Positions 1 to 10,667 of a stretch of 64,000 nucleotides of DNA are shown piece after piece. The notes under the pieces were generated by a model. The model made no database searches. It had not been told where the DNA came from and worked only from the letters and a program-made list of their open reading frames with translations. This stretch comes from Lamellibrachia satsuma (lineage: Eukaryota; Annelida; Polychaeta; Sabellida; Siboglinidae): positions 1,089,536 to 1,153,535 of the forward strand of contig BSQZ01000018.1 of NCBI GenBank assembly GCA_033239005.1, given 5' to 3'. Position 1 is the stretch's first letter; each line of letters begins with the position of its first letter. The position numbers and the translations under genes are program-made.

Positions 1-1530
1 AAATTGAACAATATGTAAGAAAAACCTTCCATATGTCTATATTTAGGCTACCGCAAAAAGTAAAATTGTAGGTTATTGATGTTAAACATAATGCTGTTCT
101 AGCCTTACTACTCCAATACCGCAGGAAATCTAAGAACGAACTAGTGCAGGTGACAAACTACAGCTCTAATATAGTGTTTACACCTTTCCTATAATTTATA
201 GTAAATGCAAATTTTCCAAATAATAGATACAAAGATATCACGACTTTTCTAAGACAAAGAAGAACATCATACTTTGGGAAAAGTATGTGATTGGAATATA
301 AAGAACTGGCAAATATAGGTATACAATGATTAAGAGGCATGCCACACTAAACTAAGCAAGGTGTTAGTGAAAACAGCGACATGTGTAGTGCATATACCCA
401 GGGCGTATGTAATATAATACTAATAGTAACATATGCTGCATATATTGTCTTGTGCAGTAACCTATTTCAAATATAACTTAATTTATGATAAATAAAATAA
501 TATATGTTATGGAAATAATGATATAGTAGATAGTGTGCACATTAAAAGTGCAAATAATATATTCGCTTGGGCACTCTCATCATAATTATTATTATTAAGA
601 ATTACCACTACAAATCAATGGTAACATAGCTTACTCTTTCAGTTTACACTTTACTGTTTGATATTGTATTAGTACTATATTTGTTTTATTATCTATAAAA
701 ATATTAATCATTAAGGAGTAATACAAACTTTTCTATAATATTCAATGAAATCCGTTTTAGCATATCATCTATTAATTTCAATCACTTTACTCTGTAATGC
801 TACACCCGTATAAAAGATAGGCTGGACTAAAATTATAGACTACTAACAGTGGGTAATCCCCGTGACACCCGACGTCAAAACTAAGCCTAGGCTAAGGGGG
901 CAAACAAAATTAGTTGTTAACACCGCTATTTCTTAGTTTTCACAAATACTTCAGTTTCTTGGTTCACTGCACAACAATCTGAATACATCACTGTGTACCA
1001 CACAGAGTCTTCTACGTGACTCTGACGTATGGTTCCACCAGACAAGTGTATATACTATAGTTGAAGTGTATAGCCATGGCATAGGTACATCATGATCAGA
1101 ACAGAGTAGTTTTTACATATTCAGTACACATAGAATGATCAAAACTATGAAACTGAACCTTTGTCTCACAAAATGTTTATTTTTGTACTCCTCTTTCCAG
1201 TACGTGTGTATTGTTACACGCATGTATAGGTTATGGAAACAATGGACATTCTAATGAAATATTAAAACAAGATATTATAATGAACCACGGATTTAGGTAA
1301 TGTCATTATTGTTTACCTTTGACAGCATAAATATAATATATTTTGTAATGAAATTTATGTTATATTAACACTTGCATTCATTAAAAAAAGTACAACTTGT
1401 CGTGTTCCTCGGTACATTTCCAGAAGTTCTAGTTACTACGCCAAATGAACATGGCAAACATAATTACTTAGTCTTAGGCTGCCGAATCGCTTAGTTGGGG
1501 CAGTCTTAGTCTGGCTGCGAGGTATTACTT
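1..1530. other. AT-rich DNA without recognised genes
   Basis: AT-rich sequence with short stop-rich frames on both strands. I see no exon, RNA gene or clear repeat here. The 3' LTR expected for the Gypsy element that ends near 1.6 kb is not present. Confidence 0.5.
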
Positions 1531-1595
1531 TTTGCTATTTTTTATTTTTAGACAGTTTTATCTCGTGACTCGTCTCGTTCTGTCTGTTAAATCGT

Positions 1596-2298
1596 TCACT
1601 GTGTACTCGACCTTTCACACAGCGTGTGATATTGGTGATGGGTTGATTTTTCTCTGGCACTTTTTCCCGCAAAAGAGATGCTTGCAGCCGAAATTCTTCG
1701 TCCACCACTGTTTATATGCGGAAATATCTTCGTTATCTTTTTCAAAAAGAGAGTTCCACGCGGTTCATAACATCTTGCATTCACAATCGCTTGATTCCAT
1801 CGTCCTGAAGTATGATCTTGTATCCTGGTCGGTTGTCCAATCATGAGTGGTGGTAAGTCGTGGGCATGTCTGTCGTGGTATGACTTCTGAACGTCCTGGC
1901 GTTCCTGTAGCCTACTCTGTATTTCGTCACGACTATTCAATGGATTGCGGATCTTTACGGGTAAGTTTGCCTTCAACTTCCATGCATACAACAACTCACT
2001 CGGTGACTGTAACGAGTGGTCGATGGGAGTCCGCTACAACTGCATTGCTGGTGCACGGCTTTGGCATTTTGCGCACAAACGGGTACTTCGAATAATAGTC
2101 CGCTATGATCAGGTACTCATTGTCGTTGAAATGAAAGAGATCTGTGCCCAGTATTTGCCATGCCCTCGTTGGTACCTCAGAGTTTCCTTTGCGTTGGATT
2201 TTCGGAGTTCTTGGCACGTTGGGCAATGTTTCACAATTTCTTCCAAGTCTTTGTTGATGCCGTCCCAATAGATGCAAGACTTTGCTCACAGTTTGCAC
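1596..2298 (-). pseudogene. Gypsy integrase remnant
   Basis: Integrase end of the Gypsy element on the - strand, in two frames. Towards 2200-2380 the His/Cys zinc-binding region is readable with a stop and frame changes (HASHQG then HCPTCQ). The core begins with ILGTDLFHF and IIADYYSKYPF, giving the first catalytic Asp. The frame then jumps at about 1995 to LYAWKLKANLPVKI and the C-terminal region (HDRHAHDLPPL, GQPTRIQDHTSGRW). The part with the second Asp and the Glu is missing, so integration is lost. Confidence 0.8.
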
Positions 2299-2369
2299 TT
2301 TTCGATGCCTTGGTGACTAGCATGCAACCGTTCTAACACTTCTGACTGCACGCTTTGGGGTAGGACAAC

Positions 2370-3050
2370 TCACTCGCCCTTCATGATAAGTCCATCTTCC
2401 ACGGACAGTTCATGATGGTAGCACCAGTATCGTCGCAATGGTTTCGGCATGTTGTCGCGCTTGTCTGGCCATCCTTCTAGTATGACTTCGCGCAGGTTAC
2501 ACAATACTGCGTCGTTGCTGGTTTCTCTCTGTAGTAGGCGTATCTTCTCCGTTGAGAATTGAACGAGATTGACAACGATGTCGAGATCGATTTCTTGTTT
2601 ACTTCGCGGATTCAGAAGTCTCGATAGGCCATCTGCGAGAGGTAATTCTTTGCCTGCTCGGTACTTGATCGTCATATCGTAGTGTTGTATTCGTAACAAC
2701 ATTCTCTGCAGTCTTGGTGGCGCCACGGTAAGATTCTTCAGCTGGATCATCTCCAATGGCTTGTGATTGATTTCCACGGTGAACTCTTTTCCGTACACAT
2801 ATGTGTGGAATCTTTCTGCGCCAAATACGACTGCTAGCAGCTCTCGCTCGATATTTGCATATCGTTTCTCGGCATCCATGAGGCTCTTAGAAGCATATGC
2901 TATCGGCTTCTTGTCTTGAAGGAGAACAGCTCCTATGCCTTTCCCTGACGCATCTACTTGTATGACAGACTCTTCGTCTCGATCGAAGTATGCCAGCGTT
3001 GTTTCTTTGCATATTGACGATTTGACCTGCTCAAAAGCTTTCTGATGCAT
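2370..3050 (-). CDS. Gypsy RNase H domain
   Basis: 226-codon open frame continuing the polymerase. It opens with the connection (HQKAFEQVKSSICKETTLAY) and has VDASGKGIGAVLLQ (first RNase H Asp), YASKSL, the Glu in NIERELLAVVFGAERFH and the late motif KELPLADGLSRL. It overlaps the RT frame by 20 bases in another frame at 3031-3050, where one polyprotein is expected, so a frameshift near 3040-3070 (an A/T run) has broken the pol gene. Fragment of a retrotransposon, not a host gene. Confidence 0.88.
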   Translation of the reverse strand: MHQKAFEQVKSSICKETTLAYFDRDEESVIQVDASGKGIGAVLLQDKKPIAYASKSLMDAEKRYANIERELLAVVFGAERFHTYVYGKEFTVEINHKPLEMIQLKNLTVAPPRLQRMLLRIQHYDMTIKYRAGKELPLADGLSRLLNPRSKQEIDLDIVVNLVQFSTEKIRLLQRETSNDAVLCNLREVILEGWPDKRDNMPKPLRRYWCYHHELSVEDGLIMKGE

Positions 3051-3873
3051 TTGGGACCACTGAAAATCTTTTTTTCAGGAGTTCTCTCAGTATCGCCGTG
3101 TTCTTTGATAAGTTTGGCACGAAAGAGCCCATGTATGTGACGATACCTAGGAATTCCTGCAGTTCTGTCTTGCTTTCTGGAGTGGGAATCATCTGAATGT
3201 CCTCAACCTTCTTCGGGTCTGGGTGCACTCCCTTCTCGTCGTAGATGGTGCCGAAGAAGCTGATCTGAGGAGCTTTTATCGCGCACTTCTTGCTATTGAA
3301 CACTAAGCCGTGTTCACGTGACACACACATCAAGTTGTGGAGGTTGGCATCATGCTCTGCCTCGCTATGTCCGAACACAGCAACGTCATCCGCTATGACC
3401 AATGTGCCTGGACATCTCTCGAGAATGGCGTCCATCATTTGTTGGAAGACGTCTTGCGCCATGACTAATCCAAAAGGCATTCTCAGGAAGCAATACCTTC
3501 CGAAAGGGCTGTTAAAAGTTGTCAACAGACTACTTTCATTGTCCAATGTCACAGACCAGTAGCTATTTTTGGCGTCTAACTTCGAGAAGAATTTTGATCC
3601 TGTGAGTTGGTGTGTAATCTCTTCTAGAGTCGGTATCTTGTGATGACATCTCTTGATCGCTCGGTTCAGATCCTTTGGGTCTAAGCACATCCTTAGTCCG
3701 CCATCTCGTTTGTGTGTAAACGTTATACTCGATACCCAATCAGTTGGCTCTGTGACACGTCTGATCACTTTCACCTCCTCCATCTTTTCTAGTTCCGATT
3801 TGATCTTGTCTTTCATTTGTATTGGACACTTGCGTGGTGCGTGAATCGTTGGCTGCACATTTAGATCTAACAC
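3031..3873 (-). CDS. Gypsy reverse transcriptase domain
   Basis: 280-codon frame, Ty3/Gypsy RT fingers and palm: PTIHAPRKCPIQ, KRDGGLRMCLDPKDLN, KLDAKNSYWSV (motif A Asp), FGRYCFLRMPFGL, and the catalytic box reads VIADDVAVFG, where YxDD elements usually have Tyr/Val. The thumb GVHPDPKKVEDIQ and LGIVTYMGSFVPNLS follow. Length and motif order fit a Mag- or SURL-like Gypsy pol, though clade assignment needs a tree. Confidence 0.9.
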   Translation of the reverse strand: MLDLNVQPTIHAPRKCPIQMKDKIKSELEKMEEVKVIRRVTEPTDWVSSITFTHKRDGGLRMCLDPKDLNRAIKRCHHKIPTLEEITHQLTGSKFFSKLDAKNSYWSVTLDNESSLLTTFNSPFGRYCFLRMPFGLVMAQDVFQQMMDAILERCPGTLVIADDVAVFGHSEAEHDANLHNLMCVSREHGLVFNSKKCAIKAPQISFFGTIYDEKGVHPDPKKVEDIQMIPTPESKTELQEFLGIVTYMGSFVPNLSKNTAILRELLKKRFSVVPNASESF

Positions 3874-3927
3874 GATGTGGTATGTCCCTGGGAAATGACC
3901 TAAACTGTCAAATCTGTCAGCATACAG

Positions 3928-4416
3928 CTATTTCAAGTCTTCTACTGACTTGACCGGACTATGGTCGCCTGAGTCGTGTGGACTGCAAGTTCCTTTGTCA
4001 ATCGCACAGTGCAGCGTAACAAGCTTTAACTGATGTGAATCTGGCAATCCTGAAATCGCTGGACCGTTTGTGTCAGTTAAGAAGAATTCTGCGTACACCC
4101 ATTTACTACGACTGTATCGGCATGGCAATGTTATCGACCCATATTGCGGAATTCTCGAGCCGTTATATGCTGAAAGTGTCGTTTTACTACTGTTTGCTAC
4201 GGAACCATGACTGGGGAAACCATCCGCTGTTAACTTCTCCGGGAACATCCGTCTGAAGATTCTCAGCGGCAATGTGTTTCCTTGTGCACCTGTGTCGATC
4301 TTGACCTTCAGGTCTGCCGTGTGACCTCTGCCCTTATTGGGCAATCTAATGTCCAGTTTTGCAAACACTTCATCTCGAGTATCTTTTGCACTTGTTGCAT
4401 TCGGCAACCTTGACAT
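3928..4416 (-). CDS. Gypsy aspartic protease region
   Basis: 162-codon frame upstream of RT. The active-site triplet is VKIDTGAQGNTLPL, followed by SAYNGSRIPQYGSI and ISGLPDS, as in Gypsy proteases. Gag-pol continuity is broken between this frame and RT near 3880-3925 and between it and gag near 4400. Confidence 0.82.
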   Translation of the reverse strand: MSRLPNATSAKDTRDEVFAKLDIRLPNKGRGHTADLKVKIDTGAQGNTLPLRIFRRMFPEKLTADGFPSHGSVANSSKTTLSAYNGSRIPQYGSITLPCRYSRSKWVYAEFFLTDTNGPAISGLPDSHQLKLVTLHCAIDKGTCSPHDSGDHSPVKSVEDLK

Positions 4417-4762
4417 GGTTGCAAAGTCGAGTCATATAACCGTCGATCGATTCTCCTTCGGTTTGGCTAAGCCTTTGTAAGTAGTACCTTTGTACTCTGA
4501 AATTGACCTTGGGCTCTAATTGTTCTTCAAACTTGGCCCATAACACATCTGGTTTTTCTCTGTCACTATCAGAAAATGTCCATGAGTTGAACATTCTTAA
4601 CCCTTCATCGCCAACATACAAGAGCATATGGCTAACTCTCTTTTCTGGCTTTATGTCCCTGACCATAAAGAAGATTTCACACTTATGTTTGAACAATTTA
4701 AATGTTCCAGGCAAGTCTAGACTCGACCAGTTCATGTACGGCGTATTATGATTGTCCGTCAT
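4370..4762 (-). CDS. Gypsy gag remnant
   Basis: 130-codon frame with a retrotransposon gag pattern: KLFKHKCEIFF, KRVSHMLLYVGDEGLRMFN, DVLWAKFEEQLEPKVNFRVQRYYLQRLSQ and GESIDGYMTRLCNHVKVAEC. It ends abruptly in a short Cys stretch, so most of the nucleocapsid is lost or in another frame. Start Met at 4762. Confidence 0.75.
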   Translation of the reverse strand: MTDNHNTPYMNWSSLDLPGTFKLFKHKCEIFFMVRDIKPEKRVSHMLLYVGDEGLRMFNSWTFSDSDREKPDVLWAKFEEQLEPKVNFRVQRYYLQRLSQTEGESIDGYMTRLCNHVKVAECNKCKRYSR

Positions 4763-5259
4763 TACTTGACATTTTTGTTACAATCAGCATGTTATCGATA
4801 GTCAATATGTCTCTATATCTACACCACTGCTTTTGTTGACGCGATCAGCTGTTCTTTGTTTATTTGTGCGTCACTCGCCGGACCCTCTTTGTAGATGGGG
4901 AATCCCTGTATATGACGTCGCACATTCTTAAACGCGTCATTTAGCTCGTTCACTGTAATCGCTTCCTGTATTACTGCGCTCATACACTTTGCGTGACAGA
5001 ATTTGTTATATGACCAGATTTTGTCAACTAGCCAACATTATGTGGCTATATACAGTATATTCGGTTTACACAGTCAGTTGCACTGCTAATTTAGCCTAAG
5101 CTATGCACAGGTTTAGCGAAGCTACTATGCATCGAATTACGTAGTTTCCGATTTCATTTATTCTGCGTCAACTCAATGTCAATGTTTCTAGTTAGTTTTG
5201 CGCCCTTTTGGCGACAAAGTACCGGTTTCGGTTCTATCGCCTTTCTTCTAGACGTAGAT
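4763..5259 (-). other. Gypsy 5' leader
   Basis: Sequence between the primer-binding site and gag on the - strand. It contains short frames only and probably also the decayed start of gag (e.g. residues near 4850-4990). Nothing else recognised. Confidence 0.4.
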
Positions 5260-5277
5260 TCGTTCTTACTGCCACCA
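5260..5277 (-). other. Gypsy primer-binding site
   Basis: On the - strand the bases after the LTR read TGGTGGCAGTAAGAACG, starting with the TGG that pairs with a tRNA CCA end. It lies directly next to the inferred LTR end, as required for reverse transcription. Confidence 0.6.
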
Positions 5278-5454
5278 TGTAATATTATGAAGACACACCG
5301 AAGTCGTGGTTAACTTGCAACGAACATGATTATGTTTATTGAAGCACGCCGCTTCGTACACTCCAGTTTTACGCAACACTTTTCGGCCTGTTCACTCCAA
5401 GTCCGTAGTATGTATTATTGTGCAAAGTAATATAATGTAGTCCAGAACATTACA
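5278..5454 (-). repeat. Solo-sided 5' LTR of the Gypsy element (probable limits)
   Basis: On the - strand this segment starts TGTAATGTT and ends AATATTACA, imperfect inverted termini of the TG...CA type, with an AATAAA-type signal inside (CAATAAACA). The primer-binding site follows at once. No second copy occurs at the 3' side, so the outer limit rests on the terminal dinucleotides alone and could be further out (another TG..CA end is at 5540). Confidence 0.5.
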
Positions 5455-5717
5455 GTGGTAGTAAACGTTTTCGGTAAAAAGGAATTAACAGCAGGATTTT
5501 ATCATAAATTAGTACACACTGATTTCGTTGTTTTGTTACACAGTGTTCTCCGTATTCGCTAGGTGCCAGGTTTTTTTCTCATGCGAGCTTAATAGAAGAC
5601 ATATTTAGCAAGTATATTAGCCTAAAGTGTTCTTTTGATCACAAAAACAGCCTTATTCAAGGCTAACGTAGCAAACTAATTCAAACTAAATTGTATGATG
5701 GCGCAAGGCACTTAATT

Positions 5718-6934
5718 TGTGGCAGTTGCAGTAACTGGGTGGACTTCGTCAAGTCTGGGTGCGAGAAGTCCTGGGCTGAGGTCCAGGCAGATAGTTTTAG
5801 TTTTTAGTGTAGGGGATGTACGAAGATGAAGGAACTAGAGGTGGAGTTGGAAGAGCTGAGGCTGCTCATTGTGGCAATGGTGGGAAGGGAACAGGGGGGT
5901 TGTGCCAGTAGTTCCAGTGGGGGAACAGTAGACGATAAAGTGGCGAAAGACACGAGATGCTAGGGAGAGCTCACCTCAGCCTGGGAGGAAGCTGAGAGGA
6001 GGGAAGGTGACAGGTCGTAGGGAGACGGGAAGGAAAGGAACGGGAGGGAAGACAACCGGAGTTAAGGAGAGGGGAGTAGGGGAGACAGGAGGGAAGGAGA
6101 AGGGAGTGGGGGAGATGGGAGGGAAGGAGAAGGGAGTGGGTGAGGCGAGAGGGAAGACAACCGGAGTGAAGGAGAGGGGAGTAGGGGAGACAGAAGGGAG
6201 TGGGGGAGACGGGAGGGAAAACAACCGGAGTGAAGGAGAGGGGAGTGGGAGAGACAAGAGCAAAGGAGTGGGAAGTGGGGGAGACAGGAGGGAAGGAGAC
6301 AGGAGGGAAGGGGTCAGGACAGAATGTGATGGAAGGGATTGAACGGAAGAGTTATTCTGCAGCAGTGATAGAGGGGGTGAGGAAGAAAACGAGGGTGTTT
6401 GTGAGGGATTCAATAGTTAGGAAGACCGACAGAGTCTTAAACAAGGGAGATAATGTGATGGTCTGCTTGCCTGGAGCCAAAATAGAGGCGATAACTGAGA
6501 GGGTAAAAAACATTGTAGGTTCGGGTAAGGGTGGATCTGTTTTAGTACACATAGGGACAAATAACGTAGAGAAGGAGGGTACAACTGCCATAGTTAGGAA
6601 ATATAGGCAGTTGGTCAGAACACTAAAACAGATGCTGGTTGAGCAGGTAATACTGTCAGGGATTTTACCTGTAATGGACAGGAGGGGTCACAAATATCGA
6701 AATTGTCGGGGGATGGCAATTAACATGTTAGTCCAGAAGCTATGTAGGGAAGAGGAAGTTGGATTTGTGGATTTATGGGGAAGTTTTGTTGGGAAGGCTG
6801 ACATGTACATGAAGGATGGGCTTCATTTAAGTGGAAAGGGGGCGGCAGTATTCGCGGACAAACTTTCAGCAGCAGTAGATAGTGACACGGGTACAATTAC
6901 AAATATATTTGGAAGTAAACATTGTTTAAACTAG
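5718..6934 (+). pseudogene. LINE A ORF1: zinc finger plus SGNH/GDSL-type hydrolase
   Basis: The first part is broken. At 5718-5819 one frame reads CGSCSNWVDFVKSGC and, after a stop, CRGC, a PHD/RING-like zinc finger, then a leucine-rich coiled coil (KELEVELEELRLLI). A G-rich repetitive stretch (5990-6330) follows. The clean frame 6200-6934 (244 codons) has an SGNH hydrolase fold: RDSIV (block I with Ser; its usual Gly is Arg), VLVHIGTNN (block III), FVDLWGSF and DGLHLSGKGA (catalytic Asp-x2-His). Esterase ORF1 proteins occur in CR1/L2 LINEs. Confidence 0.8.
5990..6330 (+). repeat. G-rich imperfect tandem repeat in ORF1
   Basis: Repeats of the GGAGGGAAGGAGA and GGGGAGACAGGAGG type, about 30-60 bases apart, with GGGAGTGGGGGAGA blocks. 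It forms the variable linker between zinc finger and hydrolase and is open in several frames on both strands (Ser/Pro-rich on the other strand), a by-product of composition. Confidence 0.7.
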
Positions 6935-7019
6935 AAGTGCAGGGGGGTTACCTAGAGGTGTCTCAAGCAGAACAAGAGGCCACTAGCACAGATAAACCAA
7001 TATGAAATCATCCGAAAAA

Positions 7020-7386
7020 CATCTCTGAAAAAGGTTATAGATGCGTATGTTTCAATGCATGGAGCATAGTAAATAAGAAAAACGGATTAAACATTATGGT
7101 AGAAGATATTGATCCTCACATAATTGGTATAACTGAATCATGGGACAACACAGATATATCAGATGCTGAATTGGGACTGACAGGATACATAATGTTTAGG
7201 AAAGATCGAATAGGAAGAAGGGGCGGGGGAGTTATTTTATATGTTAAAGAATCTATTCAGGCTTATGAAATAAAACTAGAAAGGGAAGCAGATTGCGATG
7301 AAGCTGTTTGGTGCAGAATTGTTTCAGGAAATTCTAAATTAACTGTTGGATTAGTTTACAGAAGTCCAAACATAAACGAAGAGGAC
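7020..7386 (+). pseudogene. LINE A ORF2, endonuclease first half
   Basis: APE-type endonuclease start: VFNAWSIVNKK-like text at 7050, then DPHIIGITESW (catalytic Glu), GGGVILYV and VGLVYRSPNINEED. It stops at the antisense insertion and continues at 10061. The Met at 7096 is internal. Confidence 0.82.
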
Positions 7387-10060
7387 ATCATCATCATGCT
7401 GTCAGTCGCTATGCGACAAAGACTGCTTTCATTTCTTGACCGCCGCACTCCATTTAGTTCTCTGCTGTGAGAGTGATGTCCATGAGTCGGTCTTTATGTC
7501 TCTCAGCTTGAGGTTTCTCTTGATGGTATCCTTGAACCGGAGATGAGGGCGTCCTCTCTGTCTGTGACCAGAAGACAATTGAGAGTAGAGGATCTGCTTT
7601 GGTAGTCTGTCTGATGACATCCTCATGAGGTGTCCAGTCCACAGGAGATTCTTTTTGATCAGAAGATCTTCCATAGAGGGCAGCCCTATCCGACCGAGTA
7701 TTTCCTTGTTTGTCACTTTGTCCTTCCAGGTTAGCCTCATGATCGAACGCAGATGTCGCATCATGAAGGCATGCAGCTTTTTCACCTGTCGTCTGTACAC
7801 TGTCCAGGCCTCGGCTCCGTATAGTAAGGTGGATAGCACAATTGCCTGGTAGATCTTGCCTTTGACCCGCGTGGACACATGGTGGTTGTTCCAGAGTCTC
7901 TGGCGTAATCGGCCGAAAGATGCGCTAGCCTTGGCCATCCTCCTCTGTATTTCAGCATCAATGCGTCCATCACTTGATATAGTGCTTCCGAGGTAGGTGA
8001 ATTCTGGAACAGAGTTCAGTTTGTTTCCATCAACCATGATATCCTCCTCTCGGGTTCTTGTAGAGTTGGGTTGGTACAGCACTTCCGTCTTCTTGATGTT
8101 AATCTTCAGGCCAAACTTCTTTGATGCATCGGAGAAAGCATCCACTATTCTCTGGATCTCTTCAGCGGAGTGGGCGACCAGTGCACTGTCATCTGCGTAT
8201 AGCAGCTCTCTCACAAGTATCTGGGTAGTCTTGGTCTTCGCTCTGAAGTGTGCGATGTTGAATAGGTCAGCGCTCTGTCTAGACTGTATATAGACGCCAT
8301 CTCCCATGCCTCGGAAAGCCTCGACAAGCAATGCTGATAGGAAGATGGAGAAGAGCGTGGGGGCCAGTACACAGCCTTGCTTGACACCATTGGTAACACC
8401 GAACGTTTCCGAGACTTCCCCTCCAACACTCACATTCGCCATCATTCCCGTATGTAGAGCCTCGATCATGGTTGTGAATTTCTCTGGGCATCCATATTTC
8501 CTCAGTAGCTGCCATAGCCCAGTCCTTCCGACTGTAACAAACGCCTTCGTGAAGTCGACAAATACTATATATAGTGGTCGGTCCTGCTCAATGCACTTTT
8601 CTTGTAGTTGTCGAAGACAAAATATCATGTCCGCTGTGGTCCGGTTGGATCTGAAGCCACACTGTGTCTCCGGAACTACTTCTGGTGTTATGTGAATAGA
8701 TAGTCTGTTGAGCAGGATCCTGGCGAAGATCTTGCCTGCTATGGAAAGAAGAGAGATTCCTCTGTAGTTCCCACAGTCTGTTCGATCTCCTTTCTTGTAG
8801 ATGGTTACAATGCTGGCATCCTTCCACGCTTGTGGTACAGAACCCTCCTCCCAGGCTTTGGTGATTAATTGGTGCAGTCTGTTGGACAGATTGTATCCTC
8901 CGTGCTTCCATACTTCAGCAGGAATTCCATCACCCCCAGGTGCTTTGCCATCTTTCAGGCCGGCGATTGCTCTAGCCATCTCATCCATGTTTGGAATCTC
9001 ATCAAGGCATGTGTTGGTAATGCGCTGCTGGATGTTGACAAGAGCTTCATGTTCTATGTCGCCAGGGACGTTGAGTAGTTTTTGGAAGTGTTCACTCCAT
9101 CTTGCCACAACTCTCTTGCTGTCAGAGAAGGTCTCCATTCCATCTGTTGACTTCAGGTGAACAGGTCCCTTTTTCGCAGGTCCCCACACTTCCTTCAGTC
9201 CATTGTAGAAGCCCTTCATGTCATTTCTGTCTGCAGATCTCTGCAGCTCCTCTGCCTTCATTTCCCACCATTCTGACTTCAGGGCACGGGTGCGTTTTTG
9301 TAGCAGTCTGCAAGCATCTTTGTACGCTGCAGTGGTGGATCTAGTACTCCTGGTCTGCAACACTCTCTGGTGGGATTGGTCTCTTCTGCTTATTAGATTT
9401 TGTAGCTCCTGGTCGTTGGGGTCGAACCAGTCCTGGTGTTTTCTGTCTGGCTTGCCGAGAAATGTTTTAGCTGTGTTGTATACTACCTGTTGCAGAGCTG
9501 CCCATTCCTCATCTGGTGTTGAGCTTTCCTTCTCCTCCCATTGGGCAAGAGCGCTGTCCATCTCCTGCTCGAAGCTCTCCCTATGACTGATGGTACGTAG
9601 TTTTGCTGTGTTTAGCTTGGTCGGTTTTCTTACCCCTTGTCTGTTGTGCTTTTGTCGTACTCTAAATGCCACTTTTGACCTCAGCATATGGTGATCGGTC
9701 CAGCAGTTAGCTCCACGCATGGCTCGAGTACTGTGGATGTCCATCTTATCCCGACATCTCGTGATGATGAAGTCGATCATATGCCAGTGTCTGGAACGAG
9801 GATGCATCCAGGTGGTCTTGCGTTCATCCTTCTGCTTGAACATGGTGTTCGTCACTATCAGTTCGAACTCAGAGCACAAAGCCAGTAGAAGCTCACCATT
9901 GGAGTTGCGTTTCCCGATCCCATATTTGCCCATGACCATGGTCCATTTGTCATTGTCTCTTCCTATCCTTGCATTGAAGTCTCCTATCAGCAGTAGCTTA
10001 TCGGTACGAGGGATGCCTCTGAGCGTACTTGACAGCTGGTTGTAGAAAGCCTCCTTGTTA
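7387..10060 (-). mobile_element. RTE-like LINE, 5'-truncated, inserted in LINE A
   Basis: Antisense insertion whose 3' end at 7387 is an (ATG)4-type tail (read on the - strand), as in RTE elements that end in short simple repeats. Its 5' end at about 10060 starts inside the endonuclease, so the copy is 5'-truncated. Both flanks carry GAC, but no longer target duplication is evident. Confidence 0.8.
7429..10060 (-). CDS. RTE-like ORF: endonuclease end plus reverse transcriptase
   Basis: About 877 codons remain open. Endonuclease: LLIGDFNARIGRD, TTWMHPRSRHWHMIDFII and the WTDHHML His. Reverse transcriptase: GLKDGKAPGGDGIPAEVWKH, TIYKKGDRTDCGNYRGISLL, motif A IVFVDFTKAFVTVGR (the second conserved Asp of AFD is Val; the metal-binding first Asp is kept), VTNGVKQGCVLAPTLFS and the catalytic box ELLYADDSAL. 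The C-terminus has TYLGSTISSDGR and LLYGAEAW. An open frame this long suggests a fairly young copy. The frame runs about 28 codons beyond the element into antisense LINE A (to Met 10146), which is not part of it. Confidence 0.88.
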
Positions 10061-10560
10061 GACAACACAAAAATAAAAACGCTATAAAGGAAGTTAATAA
10101 AGGGGAATGTATCATAATGGGAGATTTTAACCATGGACACATACAATGGAATTCTCTAGAGACCACAGGGATTGAGGACCAACAATTTCTATTTTTAATC
10201 AAGGATAGCTTTCTTACTCAGCACGTGCTAGAACCAACCAGGGGAGAAAATGTATTAGATATAGTTTTGTCATCACAAAAAGAATTAGTGGACAATGTAA
10301 AAATATTTGAACCATTGGGTAACAGTGACCACAATCAAATACATTTTGACATCAATGTAAAATCAGAAAGTAAAAATAAGAAAGCGTACAAGAGAAACTT
10401 CCACAAAGGTAACTACAAAGATATGAGAAAATACTTAGCAAAGCTAGATTGGAATAACATGCTGATGAACAAGACCGCAATTGAATGTTGGAATGTTCTA
10501 AAAAAAAGAAATTGAGAGTATCATCGATAAATTTGTTCCCTTCACAAAAAAGGAAAATGG
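10061..10560 (+). pseudogene. LINE A ORF2, endonuclease second half
   Basis: Continues from 7386: IIMGDFNHGHIQWNSLE, FLTQHVLEPTRGENVLDIVL and PLGNSDHNQIHFD (catalytic Asp-His). The frame shifts at the A run near 10500 (AAAAAAAG) and goes on as a degraded linker to about 10660. One A is missing relative to a clean join at the insertion site. Confidence 0.85.
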
Positions 10561-10667
10561 TGTAGAAAGAAACACTTGTCAAAAGAGGCTATTAGAAAAA
10601 TAGTGTTAAGACAAACTATGTGGAGGGTTTATAGGCGTACCAGAAAGGAAGAAGACTATGCAAATAG

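Noticed and set aside
3290..3844. Plus-strand frames over the Gypsy polymerase
   Set aside because: Shadows of the - strand pol gene.
5278..5540. LTR extending to 5540
   Set aside because: Also TG...CA-ended, but the inner end at 5454 gives better matching termini (TGTAATGTT/AATATTACA); kept only as an alternative.
7625..9586. Several 70-130-codon plus-strand frames
   Set aside because: Shadows of the antisense RTE-like ORF.
10061..10146. Met 10146 as the start of the 905-codon frame
   Set aside because: Those 28 codons are the antisense of LINE A; the RTE-like element begins at about 10060 and is 5'-truncated.
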